Assembly (NCBI GenBank): GCA_932294295.1
Contig: OW028573.1
Location: 54,129,829 to 54,193,828 of the forward strand
DNA: 64,000 nt
DNA from: Alitta virens
Taxonomy: Eukaryota > Annelida > Polychaeta > Phyllodocida > Nereididae
Reading direction: 5' to 3'
The notes below the pieces were generated by a model, which saw only the letters and a list, made by a program, of their open reading frames with translations, was not told the DNA's origin and ran no database searches. The position numbers were made by a program, and so were the translations under genes. Positions 47,901 to 59,925 of this stretch are shown piece after piece. The stretch's first letter is position 1. Every line of letters starts with the position of its first letter.

Positions 47901-48385
47901 AGAAAAACTTTTAAAAGGGTTAAATACAGTCATAGCTACAGGTCTGATCTAACCCTTCAAACTTCCGAACCAAAACCCCCTGCACTACCTATTCACCCTT
48001 CATAGTGAATACAACCCCCATCGGGCCCTACAATTTTCTCATCAATGTCAAAAACCTGCAAACTTCATTTTTCACTGTTGCCCAACACCTCAATTTATCA
48101 GATCTACCTGGGTTCATATGCCCGCGTCAGTTCAGCTCAGTTATGTGGTGAACTTGAAATTACTTCATTTTCCCCTAGGCCCTTTTTTCTCACTCTGCAT
48201 AATTGCTTCAAAGTTTGACCACAATTTAGAATTTCTGTCAACGCTTCTATGCCTCAAAAAGAAATATGTAATAACTTTCATCACTCATAATCTGAAATTA
48301 AATTTAAATTAACGTAAATTCATTTTCAACATTGTATAACTTGGTTTTTAGCATGTTTCTAAAAAAATCTTTTCTTTGTTTGCAG
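44946..48385 (+). other. Predicted intron 2 in the 3' UTR of the CDKN1-like gene
   Basis: A strong donor AG|GTAAGT lies at 44945/44946, only 18 nt after the stop codon. The best acceptor downstream is TCTTTTCTTTGTTTGCAG ending at 48385. The 18-nt distance is below the usual 50-55 nt limit that triggers nonsense-mediated decay. Contents: a C15 run (45161-45175), an imperfect GAAA tract (45825-45870) and an X-box motif at 47106. The intron is a prediction. Simple read-through to a poly(A) signal near exon 2 is the alternative. Confidence 0.5.
45161..45175. repeat. Homopolymer run of 15 C
   Basis: Fifteen consecutive C on the plus strand. It is the same type of tract as G19 at 25866 and C19 at 58302. 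Confidence 0.85.
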
Positions 48386-49860
48386 TTTGGGACGTTGGGG
48401 AGCGTGCAATGTGGGTTGGCTGGAGGCGTTGCCAAGGCGACGCACGTGCAGAAAGTTCCGTTGCTATGGAGACGACCGCACGTGGCCTGGATCCTTCCTA
48501 GGAGAACTGGTTGCAGCTGTTCTGTGGCCCACTGATAAAGGACAGGCGGTGAAGACTCAACTAGGAAAAACTGAAAACGCGTCTGATCTTGTTTTGTGGC
48601 TTGGTTCTTCCGCGGCTCACTAGGGGGCTTCACGCACAGACGTACCTCCAAAAGTGGAGAGTGATGGAATTGGGTCACTCGTGGATCACTCGATCATTCA
48701 GTTGGATCTCTGTGCTATCATGATTGGTCAACAGCACCAGTCAACCAAAAAGACTATAGCTTCTTGCCTTTATTTTGAACTGTTCATTACATCATTGTGT
48801 CATTTAATTTATTTATTTTTAAAGGGTAATCCCATAACTTTTTGTGACTATGGACTGACTCATTGTTTTGCCAATCAACTAGACAATTTAGTCCATTTTG
48901 GAAGTGTATACACTGTATCTTGTAAATTATTCAATGGTTGTGTATTTGGCTTTTCTGTCCGTCTTGTCATGAGTTTGCTTAGAATGGTCAGCAGGAATTT
49001 TACAGTCACAGCAAATGGTGAATTTCTTTGTGGTTGTACACATTACACATTTCAATACATTAACACATAATTGTCAATTACATATGATCAACTCAACAAA
49101 ACAACCGCATGTGCAGCATTGTTTGCCATTGTCAGCTGTGAGGTTTAGTTCCTGAGAGACCCGCTAGGTGTACTGAGTGGCGTTTTATACTTAAATCACT
49201 TGTATTTTTCATACAAAATCAGTTTGGCAGGGAATTGGGGCCAAAGTTGGTCACCTACCCAAGGGAGACCAAGATGGTCCCCTCTGATCTCTGATAGTGT
49301 CTATTAGTCAGCGCTCATTTTGCTTCTATTTGTATTAATTTATGAAAAAAACAAAACTTTTGTTATGAAAACAATTTGTGGGATTCCAGTATCCCTGCTG
49401 TTTTTGTTTCTTTTCTGTGTAGTTAGAAAAACTATTTATTATTGTCATTTATTGTGTAGTTAGTGTAAATTATGTTCCCAAGACTTTTAGAAACTTTGTT
49501 GCAATGTCCTTGATGGACATGTCTGATAAAATGTGAAAAATGTGAAGAAAAAGAAGAAGATAAATGCGTGCAATGTGAGAGGGCACAAGATCACTGTTGA
49601 CTCTCTACAGGGCGGGGCCTAAGCAATATTGTTATTAAATCAACTTCATTTCCAAGTAGATCATATTGTAGAATCCATAATTCAGTCTCACAGTAATTAT
49701 GAAATACTGTTAATTCGCATGAATCCAATGATAAAATGAAATAGAATGCTAAGTTTTTTATTGTACATGCTATCATGAATTTGTCTGTACACTGATAACT
49801 TATGTTCATGCCAATTGTTTTTGAAAAATGATCCACAAATAAAAAGTTAAACTAAATGAT
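48386..49860 (+). other. Predicted 3' UTR exon of the CDKN1-like gene
   Basis: This stretch follows a strong acceptor. It starts CpG-rich (48386-48640) and becomes AU-rich. It includes the AU-rich nonamer TTATTTATT at 48809-48817, an element that destabilises short-lived mRNAs such as p21. A poly(A) signal AATAAA lies at 49838-49843. No credible coding frame is seen; frames of 124-138 codons on either strand lack domains. The 5' CpG-rich part could instead be an independent promoter or enhancer. Confidence 0.4.
48428..48484. promoter_or_regulatory. Two RFX X-box motifs and two CACGTG E-boxes
   Basis: GTTGCTATGGAGAC (48460-48473) fits RYYNYYATRRNRAC fully. GTTGCCAAGGCGAC (48428-48441) fits with one base off. 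Starts are 32 bp apart, about three helical turns. CACGTG lies at 48443-48448 and 48479-48484. X-boxes bind RFX factors, often in ciliary gene promoters. Function here is not shown. Confidence 0.4.
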
Positions 49861-52800
49861 ATGTCTATTATTCTTCAGTACAAAACAAGATTTTTAAGTT
49901 CAATGAAATGTACACTACTGGCACAGATATACAGTCATGTCTAAAAGAGGCTGTCATGAGTTTTTGATTAAGGAAAAACATAAATAGTCTACGGACTTGC
50001 ACTCAACTCGAAGGACATTTTAGTCGAAGTTTTTCCTTTGAATGATTATGATCATATTAAATCTTTGGTGCATTGTCAAATTGACAGATAAAAGCCCAGT
50101 ATCCTTGACACCTTGAGCCTAATAATTAAAAGTAATATATTTTTGGTAAGAACAATGTAGGGACTGATTTATCGGGTCTATTTTGCACCTAGTAATGACT
50201 GGCAGATAACAAAACAGTTACACTGCGAAGAAAGTTCAGTTCTCACTAAATAAAAGTAAAAATTAGATTGAGACGACCTTGATTGCTGACATGCCCTGGG
50301 CATATGTAGCCAAAAGGACATGAATGCAACGAGTATCAAAATAAATCAAGGCCTTTTATCACCTTTATCATTGAGGACTCGGAATAATCTCAGTAACTTG
50401 CACTCCCTTATGGGTTCAGATGGTTTTGAATCTGAATGAATCTTCAGCCTGGCTTAAAAGAGTATAATTTACGACACTTGTTATCAGATAAGATCTAACA
50501 GACCATAATAGCAAATCAGGTTATCTCTTATTGCATAATATATGGACACATGTACCAAAATATAAACAATGCATTACATTTCAAAACAAAAATAACCTTT
50601 TGAAAAGCTTATGTTTTGACCTTTATGGACCTTCTTTGCTAGTTTACCTTGTTAAACAAAATGATTGGTTAAACTATGTAGCTAATAGGCTGAGTATAGA
50701 ATTAAGAAATATTCTCTTAAAAATACAAGAGAACACATGAACAGCCTATAGAGACGACACAGTGTCCAGTTTCAAAACTGAAATATGTATTGCTGAATTA
50801 TTATACATCCAATCAAGCTGTGGTGTTATTGCAGAGTTTGCAGAGTTTTTTCTATATGTAAATGATTATGCCCAGGCTAAATTTAAAGTGATGTAAAAAG
50901 ATATTCTATTATTAGGCATCAAGTGTGAATCATACCACATTTATCTCACAGCATTTCGCGTCTACAATGCAAACAAGAAAGGAGACCCTGCTCATGTGGT
51001 CAGCTTGGGTTTCAGATACTTCATTAGGGGGTTAATACACTTCGAATCATGTTACCTGTTCAAGCATGAGGCTGTTACTTGTCACATGCATACAATGGCT
51101 CAGCAGGTTGCCATGGAAGCTAGTTGAAGGCCAGGGATTTTGTTATATCATAGCCATACTTTCCCACACTATATAGACTGCATTTCATAACTGTGCATGC
51201 AGGGCACAACTGTACATGTCTAACAATGAATAGGCAACCCCCATAGGGTAAAATGCTATATGTTTGCCAGGGTTTTGTATATTCATATTAACCCAAATTG
51301 GTATTGAGCAAAGTCAATCAATGTGTTTGACTGTCTGTCTATCCTGTTGAAGCTATGGTTTTCTCAACAAACACATTTCTATTGACTAGACCACTAAATA
51401 CATACAGTAGACGTATTATTATTCTTTTGCTAATAATACCATTTACTAATTGAATATATCTTAAGAAACAATACATGTACCTTTATTGTACAACCTGTGC
51501 CACTCACTAACAAAACATTTGTCAGGGTAATTACCCTTTTGACTGACTAATTAGGTAAACCCTAACTTCCATTTTCCCACATTTATCTTGTAGAGAAGGG
51601 TCTTTACATTATTACATCATGAATATGATGTTAGAAGAGCATAATCACTGTTATTGTCATGTTGTATGGACCCACAAAAGTCCCAGGGTACCATATAATA
51701 TACTTAAGTCACCAATTGTATAAATGCAACCTGTGACGACTTAAGTTGCCAAATTAGGCAGCACTTAAACCCTGAAAACTATTTCCCGTTTTGAAAGTTA
51801 TAACGACTTGTAATTCTGAATGACAGCTTGAAATATGTCTAACTGTAATTCTTAAAAGGAAAAGAAAAATACTCAGATTTGAGAATTTTAGAAATTTCCC
51901 CATTCAAATGTATTCTTACTTCAATTGATTAAGACATATTTAAGCTAAGTTACAAATTTTTGAGAATTTTAGTACAGTATTTATACAGTAGGTGTGTGTA
52001 TTTGTGCACACTGCACTCACTTACATTTAATATATAATCAACCGCATTTTAAAATTGTCAAAATAAAATACCACCACAAACGTTTGGCTATTCACAAACC
52101 CCTATTCATATTTATGGCTAATTGCCAATTATACCCCAATTAAGGAAATAACCCACATTTTTTTTACAAACCCTTAACTGGATCCATGAACCCATAACCC
52201 ATAAAATTTGGTACTCGGGGTAATTATTCACATCACGAAGCTCCCCACACCCATGGGGGAAACAGTTTCAATGTAACTAAAGAGAAAAAAGAATGTATGA
52301 AAAGATTAAAAAAAAGAAAAGTGTTTGTTTACAGCTTATGCACTCTTAATTTTACCATATTACCAAAATGACGTTTGTGGAAACTAAGTCATATTTTAGC
52401 TATGGATATAATGCTGCGGAAATTTCTTTTGTTTTTGATCATATTTTACGTTAATTACAGGAAGCTTGTTTGCTGATCATAGATTACAGGAAACACACGT
52501 GCAACTTTTTTCTCACTTATTGTTTTGAATGCATGTGAAAACACGTTCATTAGAACTAGCACCCCTTCCGCTGTGTACATATTTCCTGTGTGTCCGATAA
52601 TTTTCAGTCCATTTTGGGTCCTAATCTGTTGCTATGTATGATTTATTAGGCCTGCCAATATTATATATATAATTGAGGGGGTAAAAGCTCACTGGTTCAT
52701 GATTAAATAGGAGCATTTTGACCCGGGGTCATGAGAATGAGGGGGGCTGATCAGACAGTTACCCTGTCCCAGGAAATGTGTTGATCCCAGCCAGTGAATT

Positions 52801-55800
52801 TGCCCTCTCTCATGCACCCTCGTTACCAGGCCAAGATTTCCCATATCTGGCCTCATTATGCAATTCACAGGTAGGCCGCGTTTGGACATGTTTAGTGTAT
52901 ATTGCTATCTAAAAATCTACCTGTACATGTATGTATTTTTTCTAATTTTTCAATTCACTATAATTAATTGGTATCAGATGCAACTCAGCACAAATTGGCT
53001 TCAGTCTTTGAGACTGCATTTTGAGAGCAAATGATCATATATATTACAGCTCGTGTAATTATCTTGTTAAACATTGTTGTCATTATTACAATGCATTGAT
53101 CACATATGCTTCAAACTATAAATTCTTTTTTTTTTTCATTTTACTTGACAGGCATACTGGGTTTGTTTACATTTTGCACTTGGCGCCAAAAGATGCTGAC
53201 ACAATCCGGAAGGGGGAGTAGGTAATACCAGTGTCGCCGCCTGGTGTAAAGTGTCACCTTGTACCGCGATGCTTGAACATGGTTCTCAGAGAAATTATAG
53301 ACAACTTGTTATAGACGTGGCCTTACCTATAAATCATAATACAGTTTGATTGGATTATTTGAACTTATAGGGTGACAAGTGAAATCTTTATTTGTTATTT
53401 TTGCCTCCGAACTCCTTCAGAACTTTATAAATCTTTTTTTGTTTCATTTAACACTGAATCGTCAAAAGGACTGCTAAAAAAAGGTCATCTCAACTGGCTT
53501 GGGGGAGTTGTGCCTTTAGCTGTCTGGGCGGGGCAAGGGGGGCGTCGGAGCAACTGGACATCATCGTAACTGACCCCTTCAATAAATCACAGGGCATGTC
53601 CGCGGGCCTGTTAGGTCATCTTGGTGAAAAACCAAATATTGTAAGTAGCTTGGTAAGACATTATTTAAGTGGTGAAAAGTTGAAAACAGTACAATAACGA
53701 CAGATCTATGTGAAATGCCGCATTTTCTCAATTACGCACTGTGGCTGCTCCGATGGCTTCGATATGGTCTATATAAATCTAAGTTGTAAGCTAGTCTGCT
53801 ATTATGAACAATAGAGGTCGTTAACCTGGCTGAAAGTTCATTGACCTGATTACGTCTCCTCGTCCAACATATTAGCACAAATTGTCGCTGTTTAAATAAT
53901 CATTACGTAATAAATGACAAACAATGACAAACAAAGTTGTTTTAATTTGTCTTAGTATTGTTTTAGTCACATAATAGCCTTTGTGCTAGTGTTTATTATT
54001 TCATTGGTATTTAGATCTCAGTATAGGTATATCCTATGGATATCAAAGGCAGACGATATACAATTCGATATCATTATACAACAGTTTTAAAACATCATGT
54101 ACTACAAGCAAAATGTATTGCAGACGATAATAAATTTCAAGACAATCAGATATAGGTATAGAATGTACAGTATATTTTAGTTTCAAATTTCAACGGCGCT
54201 CTTCCTTGAAGATTCTGCTGCCGATTTTTAAGCTGGGCTGGCTGACCGCAGAACTGTCTGGCTCTGTACTGAGTCTGGTAACATGTCTAGCTTCCATCCA
54301 GGGTATAGGGTGAGATGATTGCACATGATGCTGATGTAATCACCCTCTTGGGATATATAATGGGCTATAGAAATAGAGTAGAAGTCTGTATGCAGGTGAT
54401 TTTTTTTTTCCAATTTGAATGCCTTGATTAGCATAAATGTCAATTTGTCTTATTTATGATAATTCCATTACTTGCACGATCATAAGTTATCCAGCTACCT
54501 GATGTTTTCATTGCACTGGGGCAGCCTACAGTCCAAAACGTCCTGTGAAAATGTCCTTGATTATGTGGGGGTCTGTGGTTAGTGAATATGAGCAAATGTA
54601 ATGAAGGATAAAATATTGCTAATTTATTTATTTATTGCAGGTTTGTGAGCATTGGTTGCACACAGGTGGGCAAGGGGTAATAAAGGATTTTTAGAAGGGG
54701 TGTTTTGTGCTTGGGGCAACATAGATCAGCCCCCAGCTACAACGACAGTTGACTCGCTCGACACAAGTTCGGCACAAGGAAGCCCTCCGCCCTGTTACCC
54801 TCTTCAATGCCCTTGTGTGTGCCCTTCTGCCCTCTGACCCCTCTGCAGAATATCCTCCTTGTGCCCTTACCCCTCCTTGGGGCTTTTTGCCCCTTTTTGT
54901 TACATACCTTGTCCCTCAGTGTTATTATAAATACATGCAGGTAAGTTAAAATTGGAAATAATTTACATGTAGGGCTACATTCAATTGGTGCATGCTCATT
55001 TTGTTAACCTTTATGTAAGTAAACTATTGTCATTATGACTATAAACTATTTATGAAATAAATATTAAAGAGTGTCATACTCAGTTGTTACTTTAAGTTAT
55101 GAAACATATGAATGAGGTCACAAAACAGTGGTGAAGCATCCATGTTGGGAGGTGATGGACCTTGTCTGTAAAGCTGCTGATGGTCAAGTATTTTGAACGG
55201 TCAGTAACTTATAAGTCATATCTAAACGTGTACATAGAATGAATGTTACAAATGCTGTCAGATGTGTAGCTGAACCACTCATTTTTTGCCAATTCATAAC
55301 CAGACGAAAGATACATGAAAGAGTCGATAATGCCCTGGGCTGCTTTTCATTGATGCTACCTGCATGTCGTAAAAATGACCTTTTTGACTGGCATGTGGAC
55401 CTTTTCTTGTTTTGTCTTTTTCACGGAGTGATCAAAGTTTCTTCAAAGTTGTGAAGTTATGAGGGACGATTTAATGGAGCATTGTATTCTGTGAGGCCCT
55501 CCTGCTCTCCTGGACAACAAGCCTAAGGGCCCACTTTCCATACGCCCAAAGGTCCTAGGGCCCCGAGGTCATGACTCTATCTGGAGGTCATCTGTGTTCT
55601 CTTGTGCCAGTCTATGTCCCACCAGGGCATTGTCTTCAAAAACTTGCATTTATTTCATGTCTTTGACTGAAGCACACTTCTTGTGGCTATCTGTGTCATC
55701 TTTGAGTAATTAAAATTGTGTAAGAAAAAATCATTTTGTTACTTTCTTTCACGTTTGCTTGTGCGTCTGACTGTCTGTCTAGTACTCAAAACTTTAGATT

Positions 55801-56209
55801 ATTAGCCTATACAATACATAATGTATGTATATATTTTTTAATTTCTGACTGTCTTTCATTGGTCCATATCTCCATGGTTGTTTATCAGGTCTATTTGGAT
55901 CCCATTGGATCCCAGTGTTCCTGTGTGGTCCATTCCATATGTATGTAAATTCATATTCACTTGTCTGATAACAGGAAACTATTATGATTATGTTGACAGA
56001 TCACACACACACAATGTATCATATTATATAGTCTGGCGTCTGTTCCATTGTTACGTATATGTCATACCAGTGTTAATATATGCGTGGCTTATGACTGGCA
56101 TTCCTGGATCCCTATCTAGGTCATAAACAACTTAATTCATGATCCAAACTCCAGGGATTCTAGGTTAATTGCTGTATGCAATAGCTGTGTTTCAGTTATG
56201 TTGACTTGA
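49861..56209. other. Non-coding stretch downstream of the CDKN1-like gene
   Basis: No supported gene in 6.3 kb. It is AT-rich and mostly unique, with low open-frame density. A short (CA)n occurs near 55991. I see nothing else of note. Confidence 0.5.
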
Positions 56210-56229
56210 ATATATATATATATATATAT
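56210..56229. repeat. (TA)n microsatellite
   Basis: Ten TA units on the plus strand. Confidence 0.9.
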
Positions 56230-58106
56230 GTATAGACATATATCCAGGACACAGGATGAAAATAAATTATCCTCAAATGTTTATTTTATATTATTATGAC
56301 CTTGCGTGCATGCCATGGCCCATGCTTTGACAATTGAATCAGCAATCCTTTTGAAAAAAATATCTATGTGTGGAATGATCCAGTTTGGTCCTGTGTGAGA
56401 CTTATATCAAAGAGTTGTTTCTCTTTCTTAATTGTGATATACTATGGAAGTCAATATCCATGCAACTCACTTGTAAGAGGTGAACTACGATTTATTATAA
56501 TGCAAAAATCAGCTATTAACATGAATAAAGCTTAACACAAGAAGATTCCAACAAAACTGACTGACTCATCAAGTGACTAACTCTTTAACTTATTGATTTC
56601 CTGATTAACTGACTCCCTGACTAACAAACTGACTGACTTCCTGAATGATTTGCAGAGCGACAGCTTGTAAGACTATACTTAATATTACTTATTAATGTAT
56701 ACAATCTCAGTAAAAGTTTTGGAATTGTTGCATTTTGTAGCTTTCCCATAACTGCATTTATTATTATAGCATCTGATTACAATAAGCCTATATAGCAATA
56801 TAAATTTACACTTAAAATAATATCATAATTCATACACAACAAAGACAAGAAACTCGTTATCAATGATAGCCATGGGAAAATGGCCGTTTCTTTAGTTATT
56901 AATCATCTTTGGCAAATAAACATGCCAGAAATTTCAGAAGTGCCAAAAATGATATCAATATAGCGTCATGCTTGTGCACATTTATTGCACACATGGGCAC
57001 CAGTCTTTGTGTAATGCAAACATTTGTCACACGAGAAAACTTTTGCACATTGTTCCATTGTTGTGATGCTGTGGTAATGTGGCCTGATGCTGCAACATGT
57101 GCTGAGGACGCTGCAAATACATCATCAGTGGATCATAATTACGCGTGGCTGTACTTTTGGGTCGTCGCGTGGATGCTGCACCAGGTTGCACTCGAGCGCC
57201 ATCTGGTGCACCCCAAAGGCACAGACGAATAAAAAGATGCTTATATAGCATGCATCATATGTCGCCATAGCAACCGATATAAAACACTTTTTTAGCATAA
57301 TTTCTTCACAATGAACAATGAAATTATAAAATGACCGTCATTACACATTAAAAGATGGGTCTTATGATATGACATGCATGAGTTAAGCCAGTACTGGTTG
57401 AATTATTCAAAACACAATATTATCCTTTTCTGATAAATCTTAGAAAGAAATAAAATAGCAATTAACTACTAGTGTCTATGTAAAGGTATGACTCAATTTG
57501 AATACACATTCATAACAAAAAAACAAAACAAGTAACAATGTATTACAAAATGCATATTAACTCCATATATTCCTATTTCACAACTGCCTAACTGTGAGAG
57601 GACCCTGGGATGTGTCAAGAGGTTATGAATTTGACACCTGATCTCAATATGTACGTACAAACACATTATGTGAATACATTTCGAGCATTATTGTAGCTAT
57701 AGACTTTGTATGCATTATGCATGCAGTGTACATGCATGGATGTTTACATTTATGCATGCATTGAGTCCAGTATAATTTATTTTGCAAATTGTGTGCACAA
57801 ATTTCTTGCAAGTCCGCATGTCATTGTTATGAATGTAAAGAGTGGTGATTCTAAGTAATTTTAAGAGCAGATGACCAGGCAATTGTAGTTTTGATAAATC
57901 ATCATATTCGACCTCATCAGTCAAGATTTTATTTGATCAGATTTTAACCTCACCGTAAGATCAAATAAAGGTTGTGAGAAAATCTCTTATCACTTTTTTT
58001 CAGGATCACTGAATTCACCTTCCAGAAAAATCTTCACAATATATATATACCTCTTAAACACCTGTAACCTCCCCCTTTTCTTGTCCCTTTGTTGTATCTG
58101 TGAGAT
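56230..58106. other. Non-coding stretch
   Basis: No supported gene. There is an ACTG/ACTGACT-rich low-complexity patch at 56550-56645. A CTCF-like motif and an X-box lie near 57196-57274. Confidence 0.5.
57196..57274. promoter_or_regulatory. CTCF-like motif followed by an RFX X-box
   Basis: The minus-strand reading of 57196-57209 is GCACCAGATGGCGC, matching the bilaterian CTCF core CCASYAGRKGGCRS at all but the first base. GTCGCCATAGCAAC at 57261-57274 fits RYYNYYATRRNRAC fully. Both are pattern matches only. Confidence 0.3.
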
Positions 58107-58245
58107 AACTCTTTATGACATAAATGGAAGCATCCGCTGATTTAAAACAATTATTATGAAAAATAAGTTTAACTCTTTATGACATTCGTGGATGCATCTG
58201 CAGACTAAGGCAGACTAAAAACAATTTAATTATGAAGAATAAGTT
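58107..58245. repeat. Imperfect tandem duplication, 64 and 75 bp
   Basis: Two adjacent units start AACTCTTTATGACAT (58107 and 58171) and end in AATAAGTT. The second has an extra CAGACTAAGG-type insertion. Confidence 0.75.
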
Positions 58246-58301
58246 GCCAAAGGAATGCAAATGTCAAAAATTATGAAGGATATGTCACTTCAATGGTTGA
58301 A

Positions 58302-58320
58302 CCCCCCCCCCCCCCCCCCC
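58302..58320. repeat. Homopolymer run of 19 C
   Basis: Nineteen consecutive C on the plus strand. The exact count may be uncertain in assembly. Confidence 0.85.
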
Positions 58321-59189
58321 TGTACTTTGAGAAACGGGAATACTTATATATATATTATTGTTCCTACACATTCTAAATATCCATGCAGTCGTTATAATGA
58401 CGTCACTGTCCAGGAACTGATTTCAGGAGGATTTGAATCAAGCTTGCATGTTAAGAAATTTGGTTATGTATTGTTTATTCAATCTTATGCTGATCTCAAC
58501 CATAAGTTTTGTTTTCAGTGTTGTTTTAGCATCTTTATGTTACGGTTGTTTTCTCTGGGTTTTTTCTCCCTCTGCTGACTTCGGTGCTTTACCGTTTTTC
58601 ACTTGAAAATACAAAAAAAATACGGCGAAGCTTTTTATAGAGGGCGCTCCTGGGCTTCCATCTTTGAGCTTGTGGGGTTCTAAAGTGCCGCCATTATGCA
58701 ACGAGGGGATCATTTCAACTTCAAGAGAGAAAGTTTTGCCTCAGGTCCCATAATCGTCTAAGCTGAGGTCCCATTGACCTTACGACTCCTCTGCTCTCTC
58801 TTTAAAACCACTAAATTACAATCTGCAAGCTTTTTTTTAGGTGCGAAACGTCTGAAGTGTAGAGTTTCTGTCGTCAGTCAGACTAGCCCTTGTTGTATCT
58901 TGGGCAGCAGGCATTGAAACCCAAGTAATTGCCAAGAAAAAATTGCCTTAAACGGTCGTGATTTGCCACAGTGATTTGCAACTGCAGCCTGAGACAAATG
59001 AGTATAATCAGATGGCAATTAGCCCTGTCAACACCGCTTAGAATATGGGCAGCCAAAGCTGAATGACTTAGAGACTTTCTCATAAATATGTTGCACTTTC
59101 GTGTGTTTGATTCATCTTGTGAATTCTTTTTTCTTTTAATGTTTCTGATAGAAGCAAATAGAGGGAACACATCTTATGGACCTAAAAGT
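58321..59189. other. Non-coding stretch
   Basis: No supported gene. A CpG-containing segment near 58610-58700 includes GCGCTCC and GCCGCCATTATG words, but no motif set is strong enough to call. Confidence 0.45.
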
Positions 59190-59271
59190 TTATCTATCTA
59201 TCTATCGATCCATCTATTTATCGATCTATCTATTTATCGATCAATCTATCTATCTATCTATCTATTTATCG

Positions 59272-59305
<34 letters not shown>
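59190..59305. repeat. CTAT microsatellite
   Basis: A CTAT tract with CGAT and TTAT variant units grades directly into the minisatellite to its right. Confidence 0.95.
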
Positions 59306-59925
59306 GACTTACTCGCTGGCTGGCTCCATGGACTATCTATCTATGACTTACTCGCTGACTGGCTGGCTCCATGGACTATCTATCTATGACTTACTCGCTG
59401 ACTGGCTGGCTCCATGGACTATCTATCTATGACTTACTCGCTGGCTGGCTCCATGGACTATCTATCTATGACTTACTCGCTGGCTGGCTCCATGGACTAT
59501 CTATCTATGACTTACTCGCTGACTGGCTGGCTCCATGGACTATCTATCTATGACTTACTCGCTGACTGGCTGGCTCCATGGACTATCTATCTATGACTTA
59601 CTCGCTGACTGGCTGGCTCCATGGACTATCTATCTATGACTTACTCGCTGGCTGGCTCCATGGACTATCTATCTATGACTTACTCGCTGGCTGGCTCCAT
59701 GGACTATCTATCTATGACTTACTCGCTGACTGGCTGGCTCCATGGACTATCTATCTATGACTTACTCGCTGACTGGCTGGCTCCATGGACTATCTATCTA
59801 TGACTTACTCGCTGACTGGCTGGCTCCATGGACTATCTATCTATGACTTACTCGCTGGCTGGCTGCATGGACTATCTATCTATGACTTACTTGCTGGCTG
59901 GCTGGCTCCATGGACTGACTGACTA
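59306..59925. repeat. 39/43-bp minisatellite with a 207-bp higher-order repeat
   Basis: Fifteen units start GACTTACT at 59306, 59345, 59388, 59431, 59470, 59509, 59552, 59595, 59638, 59677, 59716, 59759, 59802, 59845 and 59884. Type A is 43 bp (with GACTGGCTGGCTCC) and type B is 39 bp (GGCTGGCTCC). The order is B A A B B A A A B B A A A B plus a diverged last unit. The AAABB block repeats at 207 bp. The A/B difference is one 4-base unit. Open frames here are by-products of repeats lacking stops. Confidence 0.95.

Noticed and set aside
48304..49070. Open frames of 124 and 138 codons on opposite strands near the predicted 3' UTR exon
   Set aside because: They overlap or adjoin the predicted CDKN1 3' exon, lack domains and carry many hydrophobic low-information segments.
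59371..59803. Four overlapping 60-codon frames with repeated YLSMTYSL and GLSIYD words
   Set aside because: They are translations of a minisatellite whose units lack stops; there is no promoter or unique sequence.
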